Shown: positions 1-13,899 of the stretch, one piece after another
Position numbering within the stretch: position 1 is the first letter of the stretch
How the letters are laid out: the number at the start of each line of letters is the position of its first letter
Source of the DNA: Mytilus edulis
Taxonomy: Eukaryota > Mollusca > Bivalvia > Mytilida > Mytilidae
NCBI RefSeq assembly: GCF_963676685.1
Contig: NC_092350.1
Span: 64,287,674-64,351,673, forward strand
Direction: 5' to 3'
DNA length: 64,000 nt
Translations under genes and position numbers: made by a program
Notes under the pieces: model-generated
Database searches by the model: none
What the model was told of the DNA's origin: nothing
The model's input: the letters and a program-made list of their open reading frames with translations, nothing else

Positions 1-221
1 TTGGCCGTATTATTAACCGGTTTTGATTTTGACGAAGTCAATGACCCCCACAGGAAGAAATAACAACAAAAACATGAAAAACTACAATTTAAGATATTAT
101 TTGTTTATCAATATATAGTTTCGTCTGATTTTTGGTAAGTAAAATAAAACAATGATTATAGAATAATCATAGTAATATAAAGTATAACATAGTAATTCAC
201 CATTTATATTTGCAAAGGAAA

Positions 222-3200
222 TTACTTACTTATTAAAGGCACCTCTTCATCTGAATCTGAAAATTTATATGAAAACTTCTGTATTTTATGATAAGACTAC
301 CATACACTAGTACGAGACATCTACCAAAAATATATGGAACTCAAAACATGGGCTTATACGGATCTATTGATTCAACTTACATATCTTGAGTGATTTCTTA
401 ATTTAAATCACAAAACCTAGGAAGGTGAAACTGTTAACATATAATCGTTCTATTTTTTTCAATAAAATTTTCATTTTAGTAAATCTATCATTACCGATAA
501 CCGTTTGATGTTGTGGTTCCAAAACAAATACAATTATTATCTTGTTATTCTTTTTGTGCCATCACATTTTATCTAACTAGTATGATTTTAACGCTATTTG
601 AGACTAATACTGTTTCAGTCTGTAATTATCTTATTGCCGATGATTTTCAGTTATTATTATGACTGATAAATACAGGCAACAGTAGTATACCGATGTTCAA
701 ACTCATAAATCCATGGACAAAAAACAAAATCGGGGTAACAAACTAAAACTGAGGGAAACGCATTAAATATAAGAGGAGAACAACGACACAACACTACAAT
801 GTAACACACACAGAAACGGACCAAGCAACAGACGAGAAATCCCACGAGAATAACAAATATAACATCATAACCAAATACATGAATTTGGGATAGACAAGTA
901 CCGTGACACGTCTTATCGCAATGTGAATTTACACTCAAAAATAAGAGAAAACAAACGACGCAACGTTAAAATGTAACACATACAGAAACGAACTATAATA
1001 TAACAATGGCCATATTCCTGACTTGGTGCAGGACATTTTTAAAGAAAAAAATGGCGGGTTGAACCTGGTTTTGTGGCATGCCAAACCTCCCCTTTTAAAG
1101 CTATGTGAAATATAATATTAAGATGACAACTCAACACTACAAGACTACAATATAAATAAATTGGAGAATACAATTTACAAAGAAACACACGAACCACAGC
1201 CAACAAAAGGCAACAAGTTGAAAATGTTAATACGCCAGAAGTGCATTTTATCCACACAAGATCTACTAGTGATGTCCAGATACAAAAGTTTGAAAGCCGA
1301 AACAAGCACAAAGTCGAACAGCATCGAGGACTAAAAGATCAAAAAAGTTGTGCCAAAAACGGCCAGGGTTTTCTGTTAGTTACCAGAACATCCTTATCAT
1401 TTAAAATAATTTATACTTTTTGCAAACAGTAAATTTATAAAATTAATAAACAAAAGCTGTACATGATAGAACTGATATATTAACTAATTACAGGAAACAA
1501 CTGAAATACATTACATAACCAGACATTTGCAACACAATATGTAGACACATCCGAATATGTTTAAACCTAAACGCCAAGTGACGTCATATTTGAAATTGTA
1601 AAAAATGACAAAAAAATGATGACGTCATTTGAATTTGTAAAACAGATCATCAAAAAATGAAAAATGACGTCATTTGAATAAGATAGAACTAGGACTGACC
1701 CAAGATTACATTTGAGCTAAATACTGATATTGCACTTAATAACAATGCAGTGCATTTCAATATTTATTAATAGCAAACTAAGGCAGCAATTAACTATATT
1801 ATAAAGCTATGTACGGTTTGTTTTGAATCTCACTTGAAACGTAAAATATCGCACTGATTACGTTGAACAAAATGAAATCTAATAAATGAATGCGGTGATC
1901 AATATTATTTACCATAACACATAAATATAATAGATAAGAAGTCAACACATTTGACAAAATCCGATGAGAATTACAAATATAACATTAAACATTTAATCTA
2001 AATACATGAATTTGGGATAGACAAGTACCGTAACACGTCTTATAGTAATGCGAATTCACACTCAGCAAAACAGTCACAATCGGGAATAAGTCACGTTTGG
2101 TAATTAAAAGATACGACGACATAATGACAAACAACAATCTACCATGTGGTAAAAATGTCCTTAGCTAGTTTGGTCAAAGATACATCGTATGGATCCACCA
2201 ATTCGTGATGGTGTCTATAAAATTTACGGAGTGTCAATTTTAATCTGTCCTCCTAATAACTTTGTTGGAGCAGTTTCTGCGTAAGGAGCACACTCCTGTA
2301 TATGAAGTTCGTATATTGTGTTCAAGCACGAGAATAACGTATAAATTGTGATATGTAAACACCATACGAAGGGGCAGAGGGTATGTTACTGCTAAGAAAT
2401 GGGAAATTGATAATTGGGGAGTTGAAATCGTCCCGTTTATCATAGATTTTTGTTTGAAGTCGTCCATCTACGTCAATATTAAGGAAAAGATCAAGGTATG
2501 AAGCAGTCCTTCTAGTACAATGTAGTATCAGTAGTATCCTTAATTTCAAGTTCACTGGGATATATGAGATTGGCTGAAATATGGGTTATTCAATGATAGA
2601 ACAATATAATCGTACCAGAAAGAATTACATTATGATGTAATAATTTAATTTTTGATTTACGCGTCTTTTGATTGGCTGACAGTGTTTTGTCTATCAGGTC
2701 ATATACATAATTCTGTCATGTGACCGTGACGTCAGCAAAGTTGTTTCATGATTAACCCAAGCTTAAATGAAATTTAGAATTAAATTATAAGGAACAACTA
2801 TATATGTTTTCTGTCTCTTCGAAATGACACACAAATGTAGTGCACACTTATAAAAAAGATCAGCTACGCTGGGCATTCAGGGTGCACCACATTGTTGATG
2901 TTATTTCTTCATAGACAAAAAAATATAACAGTCATTTCTGAATTGTTTTTTTTTAACCGAAATGATACAGTGAGCCAAAACCTTTTAAAACCCAGATTGT
3001 GTTGAATATCAAAATACCTTTTATGCTGATTCTGAAGTTTTGGGATCTTTTTTTCCTACGTTTCCAAAAACAAACAATGATAATACCAAATGACACTGAT
3101 GCGGAAACTCCAAGTATGATACCAGCACTGAAATCAGTAAAACATACAATAACAATACATTATGAGTCGACAATGCTTAGAAATTGTATAACGTGTATAG

Positions 3201-6200
3201 TTAATCGATGTTGCTGGTAGTACTCAATATTTAATAGAGAAAGTTGACAGTTCTTATCTAAACTTTTAGATCTACAAATTGATGCATGGTTCTTGACTAA
3301 CTTATTTATATTAATAAAGAAAAAAGGCAAAAAAAAAACAAACATATATATATATATATAAGTGAAATTAAGCCTTAGTTTGTACAAATTGTAATTTGTA
3401 CAGGAACTTTTTGTACAAATTATAATTTGTACAAAATGATAACTTGTACACAACATATATAAACGAAACTATTCAATTCGTTTTTAGATCAATCGTACAC
3501 TTATATTGACAAACTCATATGTCACGTTTGCTATTGTTCTGATGGACACACACCAATACTAGGTTCTTAAAAGCTGACCATTACCAAATGGAATAGAAAG
3601 CTCTTTCATTCCAACGTATTGTAAAAAAAATTGACAGGGAATACTATTTTGCCAAAAAAAGATCTCTTGCTGTTATAATATATGTATTTAATTGTGACGA
3701 GCGAATCAACAAAACGTGTTTGTTTAGCAGAATACTTTTGAGACAAAATCACATTTCTTGTAAATAACTCGTAGCAAAATGATTAATACTTCTTATTGTT
3801 TGTCATTAATTTCATAAACATGTTGGTCTTATAGATTTGTTTGAAATTGTTGTCTTATATTTTACCGTCCAAGCTACAATGAAGTATCATTATGAAATAT
3901 TTTCTGATTTTTCATGAGAACAATTATTTGTCGACTTATATTTTTTTACCAGTTACACCTTATTAGTGTTGTAAAGATTCTCAAACATTAGGTTCAGGTG
4001 ATGTTTAAAAGAATTAATGACAGCGACGTCAAGAATTTGCTATTTTTGTCAAGCTGACATGTCCTTTCGTAATACAATGGGGGAACGCGAGGTAGAAGGT
4101 ATAGATGAAAACAGTGGTTATATAAATTATATACAATCGATATAGGAATGGAAAAAAGTTAATATAAATATTACAGTATACAGACGGAAGTTACTTTAAG
4201 CTTTTGAATTAAAGTATAAAAAAACTTACATTGTTCCAGCAGAAAAGGTTGTGTCATCAACTGGACTATTTTGTTGAGTAGTACTTATGTCTTAATAGAA
4301 TATATAATAACATGTAGAATGAATCAACATAAGTTGAAGTTTTAAAGACTACAAATCCTTCATTTGGTGTTAATATGCAACTTCAAAATTATATCTAACA
4401 GCATCAGCCATTTTTTATTTTTAATTTGAATGAATTGATGAAATCATTTTAATTATATTACGTAACTTCCTCGTGTAAAGGTCTATGATCTTTTCCTGGC
4501 TTTGTTTAGTACTTTCTCCTAAAATACTTAAAACTGAATTACAAAAGCCTAACAATTAGTAAACCATTATCGTTGTGTGGCAGAGACACCAATACGGAGT
4601 CGACTGATTAATTCAGATTTATTCTCTGATGTAAACATCGTGCTGGTCATTTGATGTTCAGTTTCTCACCTTCTAATATTAGTAAACATGATCATAGAAA
4701 GTAAAAGTATAAATAGGTAAAACAATACTTTAAGGATAATTAAACTAATGTGCATAGCCGTCGACTGATGATATGTTTCAAAATCTTGTCTCGCTGATTT
4801 TCTTTTACAATACATATCCATTCTTAATGTTTTACTGTCCAAGATACTCTGATGCATCCTTGTGAAATACTTTATGATAATCTCATATTGTAATTTTGCT
4901 AGTGAAGTTATCTTTTTAACCACATCACCGTCTATAAATATTTGATTTGTCCATGAAACATTTTTGATTCATCACGAATCTGTCTTTTGAAATTGAAACA
5001 CGCGTTTTGCGTACCAAACACACGATTGGTATTACCATATGCCGTGTATTATTAATATGTAACGGGCGACTATTGTAAAACAACTGTTAAAGAAATAACT
5101 TACGAAAACTTCCATAACAGTTATTTCTGAATGCAGGTATCAAGTAAATATAACAAAAGAAGATGTGGTATGTTTGCCAATGAGAAAACTGAGGAAACCA
5201 AATGATTAAACAAAACTAGAGGTCGCTGTACAACTTTCAACAATGAGCAGAATACATACCAGTACCATATAGTCAGATAGAAAGACCCGGAAATAACAAA
5301 TGTAAAACAATATCAGCGTGTAAAACTAACGACCTGATTTATGTACAGAATAAAGAACGAAAAACAAATATGATATGCAGCAACGACCAACAACAACATT
5401 TAAATATTGGCTCATAAATTGGGATAGACAGTATATATGATATACAATGTGGCTGTGTGGGAAAGAAATATGAGGGATAAAATACACCAACGAGACAGTT
5501 ACTTGTGCTTTGACAAAAACCCATATCTACGTTTGTTCAATTCTATTTCAACCCAAACGACATTCTTATATATTGATATCACATTACGTTTACCAAACTA
5601 CATGTACATATTTACTTAGTGGTAGCTAGTACTTACAATTAAAAACATTCTCTTCCAACAGAGTTTGTTGGTCTCCAAATATAGAGCCATACACACAAGC
5701 ATATGACACATTCAAATCTTCATCTGTCAGATTTTGTATAACTAATGTGTATCCATCCTTTAAAACCTTTCCATCATATTTTTTAGAAGGTGTCCATGTT
5801 TTGACATCTATAAATATTATCTTTTCGTTTGGAATGTACTTATTCCATCCTGCAAATTGTGAACAGCAGTTTGACACATTGCAAAATAATGTCACATTTT
5901 GTCCATAATCTGTTACTGTTTTAACAACTGTCCATTCTAAAATACCTACAATATATATTGTTTTTTTCTTGCTTGAGAAATGGCTACAATGTTGGGTAGA
6001 TGACAAGTATACAAAAAAAATTTGGCTTTAACAAACTACTGATCTTCATCAGTTTACTTAATGTAAACAAGACCAACAAACTGTGTGTGTGTCAAAACTA
6101 GAAGCAGTTTATTAATTTTCATGTGATTATAACGTGTTCTGCAAAGCATTCTGACCTTTTTTTTTACTGAAAGACTTCTATATATCGATTGCCTCATTTC

Positions 6201-6784
6201 AGGAACTAGTCGACAGGAAGTAAAGCATACTAATGCTTATTTTGCGTTAATAAACTCATCGTCAAAAGGTCACCAGTATGTTCTTAATACAAACAACTCG
6301 AACTCCTCGTCGATGCTCTCTACGGCAATATAATATCATTGTAAATGTATTGGCCTGGATAATTGCTGTAATCTAAAGACCTAACAAACCAGTCAGCCGC
6401 AGCAAACGTGTTATTTACCTTGACCTTGATAATCAGATTATTTCAATTATTCATACCTTATTATACATGTTATACATTGAATAGAAACTAAGGAATCGAA
6501 TTGAAATCATCTCATAAAACATTTTAAATACTGGCCCAATGTTGCTTTTGTCCAATGTCAGGAATCGCTAGCCTTGTGTTTGTCTTGATTCGTACTTTTT
6601 GTTCTTTGTAGGTTTCTTATCTCATTTTTATTCTCTTCTCTACTTATTAAAAATATTTTTGTTTTGGCAATTTTCTTTAAATCGGTTTTCAGTTGGCTGA
6701 ATAATATGTAAATATAAGTGTCACGTTCTCACCTTGTACTAGTAGACATCTAATCAGAATTATAAATGCCACCAGATACGTCAT
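222..6784 (-). CDS. Type I membrane protein with one V-type immunoglobulin domain
   Basis: Five exons join in phase on the minus strand: 6784-6733 (signal peptide MTYLVAFIILIRCLLVQ), 5945-5637 (Ig domain), 4290-4230 (Ser/Thr-rich stalk), 3127-3018 (membrane segment) and 256-222 (tail). Junction phases are 1, 1, 2, 1, and all introns are GT-AG. The Ig exon has the disulfide cysteines C39 and C101, core W51, and the D94-x4-Y99-x-C101 pattern of V-set domains. It also has an extra CC pair at 44-45 and four N-glycosylation sites. The membrane span is about residues 142-162, followed by the basic stop KRRKKR. Read through to the TAA at 224-222, the protein is 188 residues and ends DSDEEVPLISK. The EEVPLI part fits an acidic dileucine sorting signal. 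A strong donor GTAAGT at 229 could instead splice onward off the left edge. Function is unknown; a cell-surface recognition receptor is likely. The exon joins are inferred from sequence only. Confidence 0.72.
657..1530 (-). repeat. ~860-base interspersed repeat, copy 1
   Basis: Nearly identical, in reverse orientation, to 28,030-28,890. Shared blocks include TTTGTGGCATGCCAAACCTC, ATTTGGGATAGACAAGTACC and AACTAATTACAGGAAACAAC. A partial third copy is at 1955-2060. No intact coding frame. Confidence 0.7.
1579..1672. promoter_or_regulatory. Three perfect CRE palindromes TGACGTCA
   Basis: TGACGTCA occurs at 1579-1586, 1620-1627 and 1665-1672, each followed by ATTTGAA-like or similar sequence. 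A fourth is near 2,728. The regular context suggests a small repeat rather than a tuned promoter. Any CREB/ATF binding is untested. Confidence 0.4.
1955..2060 (-). repeat. Partial copy of the ~860-base repeat
   Basis: TACATGAATTTGGGATAGAC and AAGTACCGTAACACGTCTTA match 834-940. Confidence 0.6.
2130..2535 (-). pseudogene. Reverse transcriptase remnant (C-terminal part)
   Basis: The minus strand encodes LDLFLNIDVDGRLQTKIYDK, then RDDFNSPIINFPFL and SNIPSAPSYGVYISQFIRYS, with a stop soon after. This is a block seen in reverse transcriptases of multi-copy bivalve retroelements, perhaps Penelope-like. It continues into TCGTGATGGTGTC..AAATTTACGG, shared with the repeat at 25,336-25,735, which links the coding remnant to the short 3' copies elsewhere. 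Several frame breaks show it is dead. Confidence 0.6.
2630..2950. repeat. Dispersed repeat shared with 62,480-62,730
   Basis: GATTGGCTGA..TTTTGTCT and ATTTCTTCATAGACAAAAA occur in the same order and spacing in both places, in direct orientation. Confidence 0.5.
3380..3455. repeat. Short TTGTACAAATTATAA tandem array
   Basis: Four TTGTACA units spaced 15-25 bases apart, related to the arrays at 24.6 and 27.4 kb. It lies in an Ig gene intron next to an AT microsatellite (3343-3360). Confidence 0.5.
5160..5345 (-). repeat. Short Mytilus-type repeat, inverted copy in the Ig gene intron
   Basis: AAGATGTGGTATGTTTGCCA at its start and ACCATATAGTCAGATAGAAA later match the 29,155 element. Confidence 0.55.
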
Positions 6785-9700
6785 ATCTGTAATGCTTCGT
6801 GAATCTAAAAAATACATTATTGCTACTACTATTAATAACCTGCAAAATGCAATTATTTAAGTGCTTCTTCTAAGATAACAAGAATATAACAATACGGGAT
6901 AAGTAAAAAGTAATGATGTGTATTCGCCATTTGATTGAAATCAAATGAGTCTTATATTCAATCTTAATAGATTCATCGGGCATTCGAGTTCTTCCTCTGA
7001 TTAGAAACAAATGAAAATAAATTGATTAACAATTTTCTATCAACACAACCAGTGTATATATTGTTTTAGCAATACGTAAATCTACACACCGACTGCTGTT
7101 ATACAAATGCAGAAATGTCAAATTTAACCATCTGTTTTCCTTTCCTGTTTCAAATTCTTCTCAAATGAAACTTAAAGAATCGTTATCTTTTTAAGTAGTA
7201 TTTTCCTATGCAATGTTTCAGTGTATTGTTTGCAGAAAGCCCCACTGATTTAAAAATAAAATAAAAATGATTCAATATAATTTGCGAACTTTGTGAGGTA
7301 AAGGGCTCTGTAACTGCTACCTGCGTAAAATGAATTTTAATCATGATCCTATAACGTTTTGAAATCAATTTAGGGAAATAACATGTAAATCAGATATTTT
7401 TTTTTCATTATACAGTGATTAAAACAATTAGAGCTTCCATCTTGCACATCCACAGATAGTTACCCTGTATTCGTCTTGCACGAGAACGCATACTTAGTAG
7501 TCAGGTGTATTTGTGGATTTACAATACACGGCCGCTACAAAATGATCTATATGTGCTATTTATTTATCATACATTATTGAAGTTTTTTGACAAAACATAT
7601 TCGTTTAAATTATCGAATGACATTAACAATAGTATACTCATCTATACCTGCATTTATGATTACTTACTTGTTTTCCGAATGCAGCATATTTTGTTTGTCC
7701 TATACTGACGCCATGCTACTGATTTGCACACACGACTTCTACCTGTTGTAACATCTTTTAAACAGTCTGTTTTTTTATAGAAGTAAAACCTTATAAAAAT
7801 ATTTTTCTGTAAAATACCTTAGACAATCAGTTTTTGCGACAACATCTTCTTTTGTCGGGAGGAGCACATCATTCATTTGTCATAACTTCAAATTAACAAA
7901 CAGGCTTTCGCCGCCATTTTGGAAGATTTAAAACCTCAATTAGCAGTTCATATGTGTATTGATCCTGACCTAAATAATCAATCAATCAAGTAAAATAGTA
8001 AAGAATACACATATTGATAAGATCAAACTTTAAACAAGTTCTTGTTAGTTTGGTCATTTAAATGATTTTTAGTTGACAAAGTATTTGACAAAGTATTTGA
8101 CATCAAAATCTAATGTATCAAATTTCATGATATGCACTCAAATTAAAAAGAAAGAAACACATTGTGTTTCAATTTTACCGTTGTTAATTTAGACGTTTAT
8201 AACAATAGTCATTTTATATGTTCACAACTTGACATTGTAACAAACAAAAACAAAACAAAAGTTCCAATAATATTAGTCATAAAAAGAAATATTGTATTGG
8301 TTTTTATAAATACCGGAGACAGTAGAGAAAATCAGTTACCTTGATTACCTTTAGACAATATGATTTTTAAGGGAATCTACTGTAAAGATATTATCAACTT
8401 TGCTAACACTGAAACTTTATTGTTTAATGTTGTTAAATGAAATTATAAATTTACAAGGATCAGTAAGCTAAATAGTTATAATAGCTGATTTAAAAAAGGA
8501 CAAAATTGCGATATAGTTTTATTATTTCACAGAAAAAATCCTTCTATTTGAAAATAAATCTTAGAGAACAAACTTCAATGTATTTTTAAACTGGCTGTAT
8601 ATCTCTTTGGGTATTGCCTGGTATTTGTATATATATATGCAGCTAGATCAGAGATTTTCTAAAGGAATCGAATATAAGGTAGCAAGAATTTGACCGCTTA
8701 TTAAAAGTACAGAAGTAAATATTAAAAACGCATGCACTATCCGTGTTCAGTTTATTAAAGGAAAAGATAGTCAACATAGAACGTGAAACAAAGATCATCA
8801 TTCGATTGACTTGACTGGTCCAATCCACAAAACACCATTCTTATACAAATAAACCGAATATTGTCATACATCTTTAATCTATAATATGTAAATAAACACA
8901 TCAAATTGCACGAGTAAAATATCTATGTATATCTAAATTTATTTTCATACCGATAATAAGAACATCGGATGTAAACTCGATAGTTAATTACATGGCATCT
9001 AGACTAAAATTCATATGAACGAGGATATGCCCTGTAAATTGTTTAATTTATACTTTCTATAATTTGGATAAATGTTTACACTGTAATAAAGCAAATATGA
9101 AAATTTGAGTCAAATCGGTGAACATTAATTTGACAGCTAGTGCCCTTTTACAGTCATTCTGATTGTAATATAAATCATCATGTGGCAAAATCTTTCTATT
9201 TATTCACCATTTATTATAGATAAGTTCTTACTATCACATAACGAAATTAGACAAACAGTTCCTTTACAAACCAACAAATCAGTGCAAAATATGTTATCTA
9301 AACTAACATACAAATAAAAAGAAAAAGAAAACATATATACAACAATAATATTTTTAAATTTCAGACTATGTTTGTTCATCACTCTGCCTGGCACATTTGT
9401 TGTTTTTCGAGAAAGGAACATTTTAAGGGACAACATCAACAGTTCAATATAGGATAAATCATATAGTTTTTCCACTGACTCCCCCGAAACCTCCTCTTCT
9501 AACTTATTTTGGGAAAGACAATGATTGACCAATAAGGATATATATCAAACTGATGTCATTTAAACAATACTTGAACAAATTTTTACCCCAACGTACCCCC
9601 AAACTATTTCAATTATCGTTCATTGATTTGTTTATGTCGTCCCTATCCAATACAGTTTGTATATGCAAAAATTATTATTTAAAAATTCATAACTATTTAC

Positions 9701-10184
9701 TTTGGAATTCACAGCAAATCGTACGTTTGGATGGAGAGTTGTCTCATTGGAACTCACACCACATCTTCCTATATCTATATGTGTAAGTTAACTACTTTTT
9801 TTATTGGAATAGTTTTTTTTAAATACAATGCCTAGAGTTGGGTATATGATTCATTACGTATACCAATGTGGGATTGAATCAACGTTTTAGAATAAAAGTC
9901 ATTGTAGGTAAAAGAACAAAAGCGAACACCAAAAGAGTTTGGTATTTTGGTCAAGGCATTAACCAGAATTTATTTCAATGTAAACTTATATTTTCTGAAC
10001 AATTCATCACGTTACCATTGTGACAGTTATTTTGATTTCTGAGACAGTGAACTAAGTGTAACGAGCTTTCTGTGTTGTCTGGTTTTATATTCTCTCTTCA
10101 ACTTATTAATTCTACAATTTTAGATGTTTGTGAGAATGGAATAGTCATAAATAAGGCGGTTAGTTTTCTCGTTTGAATTATTTT

Positions 10185-10345
10185 ACATTGTCATTTCGGG
10201 GCCTTTTATAGCTGACAAGCAATATGGGCTATTCTCATTGTCGAAGGCCGTACAATGACCTATAGTTGTAATTTCTGTGCCATTTGGTCTCTTGTGAAGA
10301 TTTGTCTCATTGACAATCATACCCCATCTTCTTTTTTATATGATA
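10185..10345 (+). repeat. Short Mytilus-type repeat ending TTGTCTCATTGACAATCATA
   Basis: CATTTCGGGGCCTTTTATAG to CAATCATACCCCATCTTCTT. The same family is seen inverted at 29,155-29,335 and 5,160-5,345, and in part at 9,720-9,780, 33,110-33,235, 38,225-38,335, 42,350-42,460 and 50,855-50,985. Confidence 0.6.
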
Positions 10346-10844
10346 ATAGTCCTAGTGTATATTGTTTTCAGGTGTATACGTCTATTGGTCTGTTTATCTT
10401 CTTATTCGTCGTCAATTTTGTATAAACGTAACGTATATCACCACGAAGTTGTGGTGCAAACAACTTGAAGTTTAAAGTTAACATTTCATTATATAATTTA
10501 CTGCTGTTTGTTTCTATCTAAAATGATAATGGTTACTTGCTAAATTGACCTAAATTGCGCAAGATGTTGATACTGTAATAAGCTTAACACGACGTTCCTC
10601 ATAATAAGGCGAATTTGAGGATTTCAAAGAACGTTTCAATCGATCGAAAATAAATGCTTTACAAATGAAATTAAAGTGGTCTTATATATATTTAATTTTT
10701 TGAATAGGATTTAAAATACCAAACGTTAAATCAGTTATCATATGTGCTCATACCGACGTGTCAATCAGTAGATTTTGATTAAAACTATTGCTTTAGATAG
10801 TTATAAAAAGTAGAAACCTAGAATGGTTGACTGATTGATTTTTG

Positions 10845-10975
10845 GTGTTTTTATTGATGGAGGAAGCCAGAGTACCCAGAAAAATTACGACCAACCTTCG
10901 ATAGGAAAACTAACAATCCTATTCAACAAAGATTAGAGTCGAGTACACCGAGGCCCCCCTCATTACTATATATGC
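10845..10975 (+). repeat. Repeat fragment with GATGGAGGAAGCCAGAGTAC
   Basis: GGAGGAAGCCAGAGTACCCA followed by CGACCAACCTTCGATAGGAA resembles a common mussel repeat. No frame is preserved. Confidence 0.45.
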
Positions 10976-13709
10976 AATATATTTGAAGGCCATTTTTACC
11001 TTTTAAAAATGTATGATTTGAAATATGAATACAATGAAAAAATATATACCTGGATACGTTAAAACGTAAGAAGATAAAACAAAAAACACACGACACAGAA
11101 TCAAATTTACGAGAATTTCAGGGGTTCATTTGTAAAAATGATATGTCGAAACAGTACCTCGTACTTCAAGATAAAATTCGTGAAATGGCAAATTTAATTA
11201 TAGCTTCAATTTTACACTTTGAACCCATGGTTCAGAATTTTCCTCTATGCAGCAACATTCTAACAAAGAAATGATGGTAAATCATGAAAGCTGTAGAGTT
11301 CGTATCAACTAGGGTATTTACATTCAAAATGTATCTTTCTGCACACCAATAAAATTAAAATTAAGAAGTTCAAATAACCTCTTTTGTCTTAATGTTCTGT
11401 TCTAAACAGAACTAATGCCAAATGAAAGCAAGAGACGAAAAACGCAAAGGACAACACACACCGAAACTGCGAAAATAAAAGAAACAACAATACACGAAAA
11501 TTAAAAATAACAGTATAACATAACCATGAACATAGCAAACTTAAGACTGAACAAGATAAAGGATAAGTATATAGACATATGTCTAGTGATGACAAAGTTG
11601 CTCTCAACACATCATCTTCACTTTTCTTTCATCATGTCTCATAAACGTATAAACCAAACCTCACTGTATTGACAAAACTCAAACAAAGATATCAGGCTTA
11701 TAGTTTTGTATGATATTAAATACACAGTATCAATATCTGTTAACACTAACATCAACATGTTAAGTATATAAAATGCAATGGGTCGTCTAAAAATAATAAT
11801 TATCGTATTTAAACACATAGTAGTAATTATTTATGACTTGATAACACGTTTGGATGTATGACTGTCTTATTAACAACTATGCTTGTGTTCTTATTCTATC
11901 TTTTAATTGGTACATAACATTAATGTGTACAAGATAGAAAAAAAAAACAGTGTTGTAAGTGTACTGGTTATAACTGACAATAAATAGAAATACGCTATAT
12001 AAAATCATATAAATATACCCTATTGAACATATCATTTAATAAAAGCTATCAATTAATGTAAATTATCCAAATATCATAATTGACGATCAGACGTCATTGA
12101 TGACTTGCTTTGTATTTTACTACAACAAATAACAAAAACTTATTCAGTTTGGATTTTAAATTGTCATAGAAAAATTTAATCATTATCATGATTATAGAAG
12201 TTCATTCAAACAATAACAACAACAGTACATAACCAATTTGTTTGTCAATCTTGACGACTATTGAACAACTCACTGTAAAACAGCTGGTCGATCACAATAT
12301 GGTGTACTGACAGGCAGTCCATGCCAGTCATCAATATTTCACAAGTAGCAGCTGAGCTATGCATTATCTGCATGAAATGAAATAAATTTCGCTCGACTGT
12401 TTCAGCGATTTACCATGACGAATATTTGTATGAAGACTTGAGCATCTAAAAATTAAAATATGACCGGCTGCAAACAAAATTATATTTATTAGGGTGGGAG
12501 AGGATGGGTGTAAACTTTTAACATTCTGTCTGTTTAGTTTTTGTGGAATAAGTGAATGTCAAAATGAACGGAGCTTTATAGCTGAACTCCCACATGTTCA
12601 AATAAACATAACAATGGGAGTGAAGACGACTCGATTTGTCGAGTATTTGTACACGTATACGTTGATTCACTAAACGAATTTAATTTTTTCACTATTTCGG
12701 TTTCACGTCTGTCTGCAGAAAAGACATACTATTGGAAAATTATATTAAACGTGTAATTGAAATGATATTATTGGTTTCTTATTCAATTAAAATTAATCTT
12801 ATCCTGTATACAGACAAGATGTTTTTTTTTATACAATGCTATTTCTTTCTTACCGAGATACAATTCTTAGACAAACCTTTCAAATTAACAAAGGCGTTTT
12901 CAAATAATACTCTTTCTGGGAAGATAGATAACATGTGAATAGTAATAAACAATGTACATATTTGTGCATGTTTTGTTTGTTTTTGTCCGTCAATATATAT
13001 ATGTAAATATCATTATGCAAAATATAGAAAACGCATTATGTTGGTAGAATGTGTTTGTCAGTTTTCGTTTATAACCTTGACTGAAATATCATATTTCCGA
13101 TACAATCGACATAAAGGCATGCATGTTATTGTTTGTTATTTTTACGTTAATACAATCTTCATAAACTGCATACCTATAAATAACCATAAAGTAAGAACAC
13201 AGCAAAAAAAAAAAAAAAATAATAAACAATAATATTAAACAATTATTCAATCAAGCAAAACTTAAATGAAATAATTATATTTTGTTAATTTAGAACTTAT
13301 ATTGTTATCATTTTTCGTAAAAATAAATATTTGTTTTGTTATTTTATATTAATCCAATTAAAAAGTTTGTGTTGTAAACGATGAGATATATGCAATTCTT
13401 TGTTTATTTGGTTTCCTTGTATAGTTCCAAAAAGGCATTTTTTTGCACACGTTTGTTAAAATTTAAAAAAAAATCGTTACTCTTCCATGAAATAAAGATA
13501 TATGTAACTTAATATTATACAAAATATAACTGGTGCACATATGTTCCATCTATAGCTAATTCAAACGCAATAAATATATGAACGTATAGTTGTTCTTTCC
13601 AACTATACTTGATTGCAGTAGCAAATTAAGACAACCAAGATACAGCAAGTAATCATTGTTTTTTAACATCAGCGACCATAATGGTATACTAACTGCTTAC
13701 CCTTCCGGA

Positions 13710-13893
13710 GCACCTGAGATCACCCCTAGTTTTTGGTGGGGTTCGTGTTGTTTATTCTTTAGTGTTCTATGTTGTGTCGTGTGTACTATTGTTTTTCTGT
13801 TTGTCTTTTTTTATTTTTAGCCATGGCGTTGTCAGTTTGTTTTAGATTTATGAGTTTGACTGTCCCTTTGGTATCTTTCGTCCCTCTTTTATT
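13710..13893 (+). mobile_element. 5'-truncated retroelement copy
   Basis: Reverse complement of the 31,692 element. It runs from CTTCCGGAGCACCTGAGATC to the shared end ATCTTTCGTCCCTCTTTTA, upstream of vWA copy 1. Confidence 0.65.
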
Positions 13894-13899
13894 TAACTG

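Larger units (their letters stand above)
6785..13700. other. Gene-poor stretch upstream of the Ig gene
   Basis: No exon with convincing splice sites or known motifs was found on either strand. It holds short repeat pieces (9,720-9,785, 10,185-10,345, 10,845-10,975), low-complexity AT tracts and an A-run at 13,204-13,219. The Ig gene promoter should lie just above 6,784, but no TATA or initiator stands out. Confidence 0.4.

Noticed and set aside
4666-4923. A minus frame between Ig gene exons, with a hydrophobic end, considered as an alternative membrane exon.
   Set aside because: It does not fit the exon phases, and a better membrane exon with splice sites lies at 3127-3018.
9200-9532. A minus frame with KLEEEVSGESVEKLYDLSY that looks coding-like.
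   Set aside because: No splice sites, signal, domain or neighbouring exon could be tied to it; the second half is low-complexity. Left unannotated, though not excluded.
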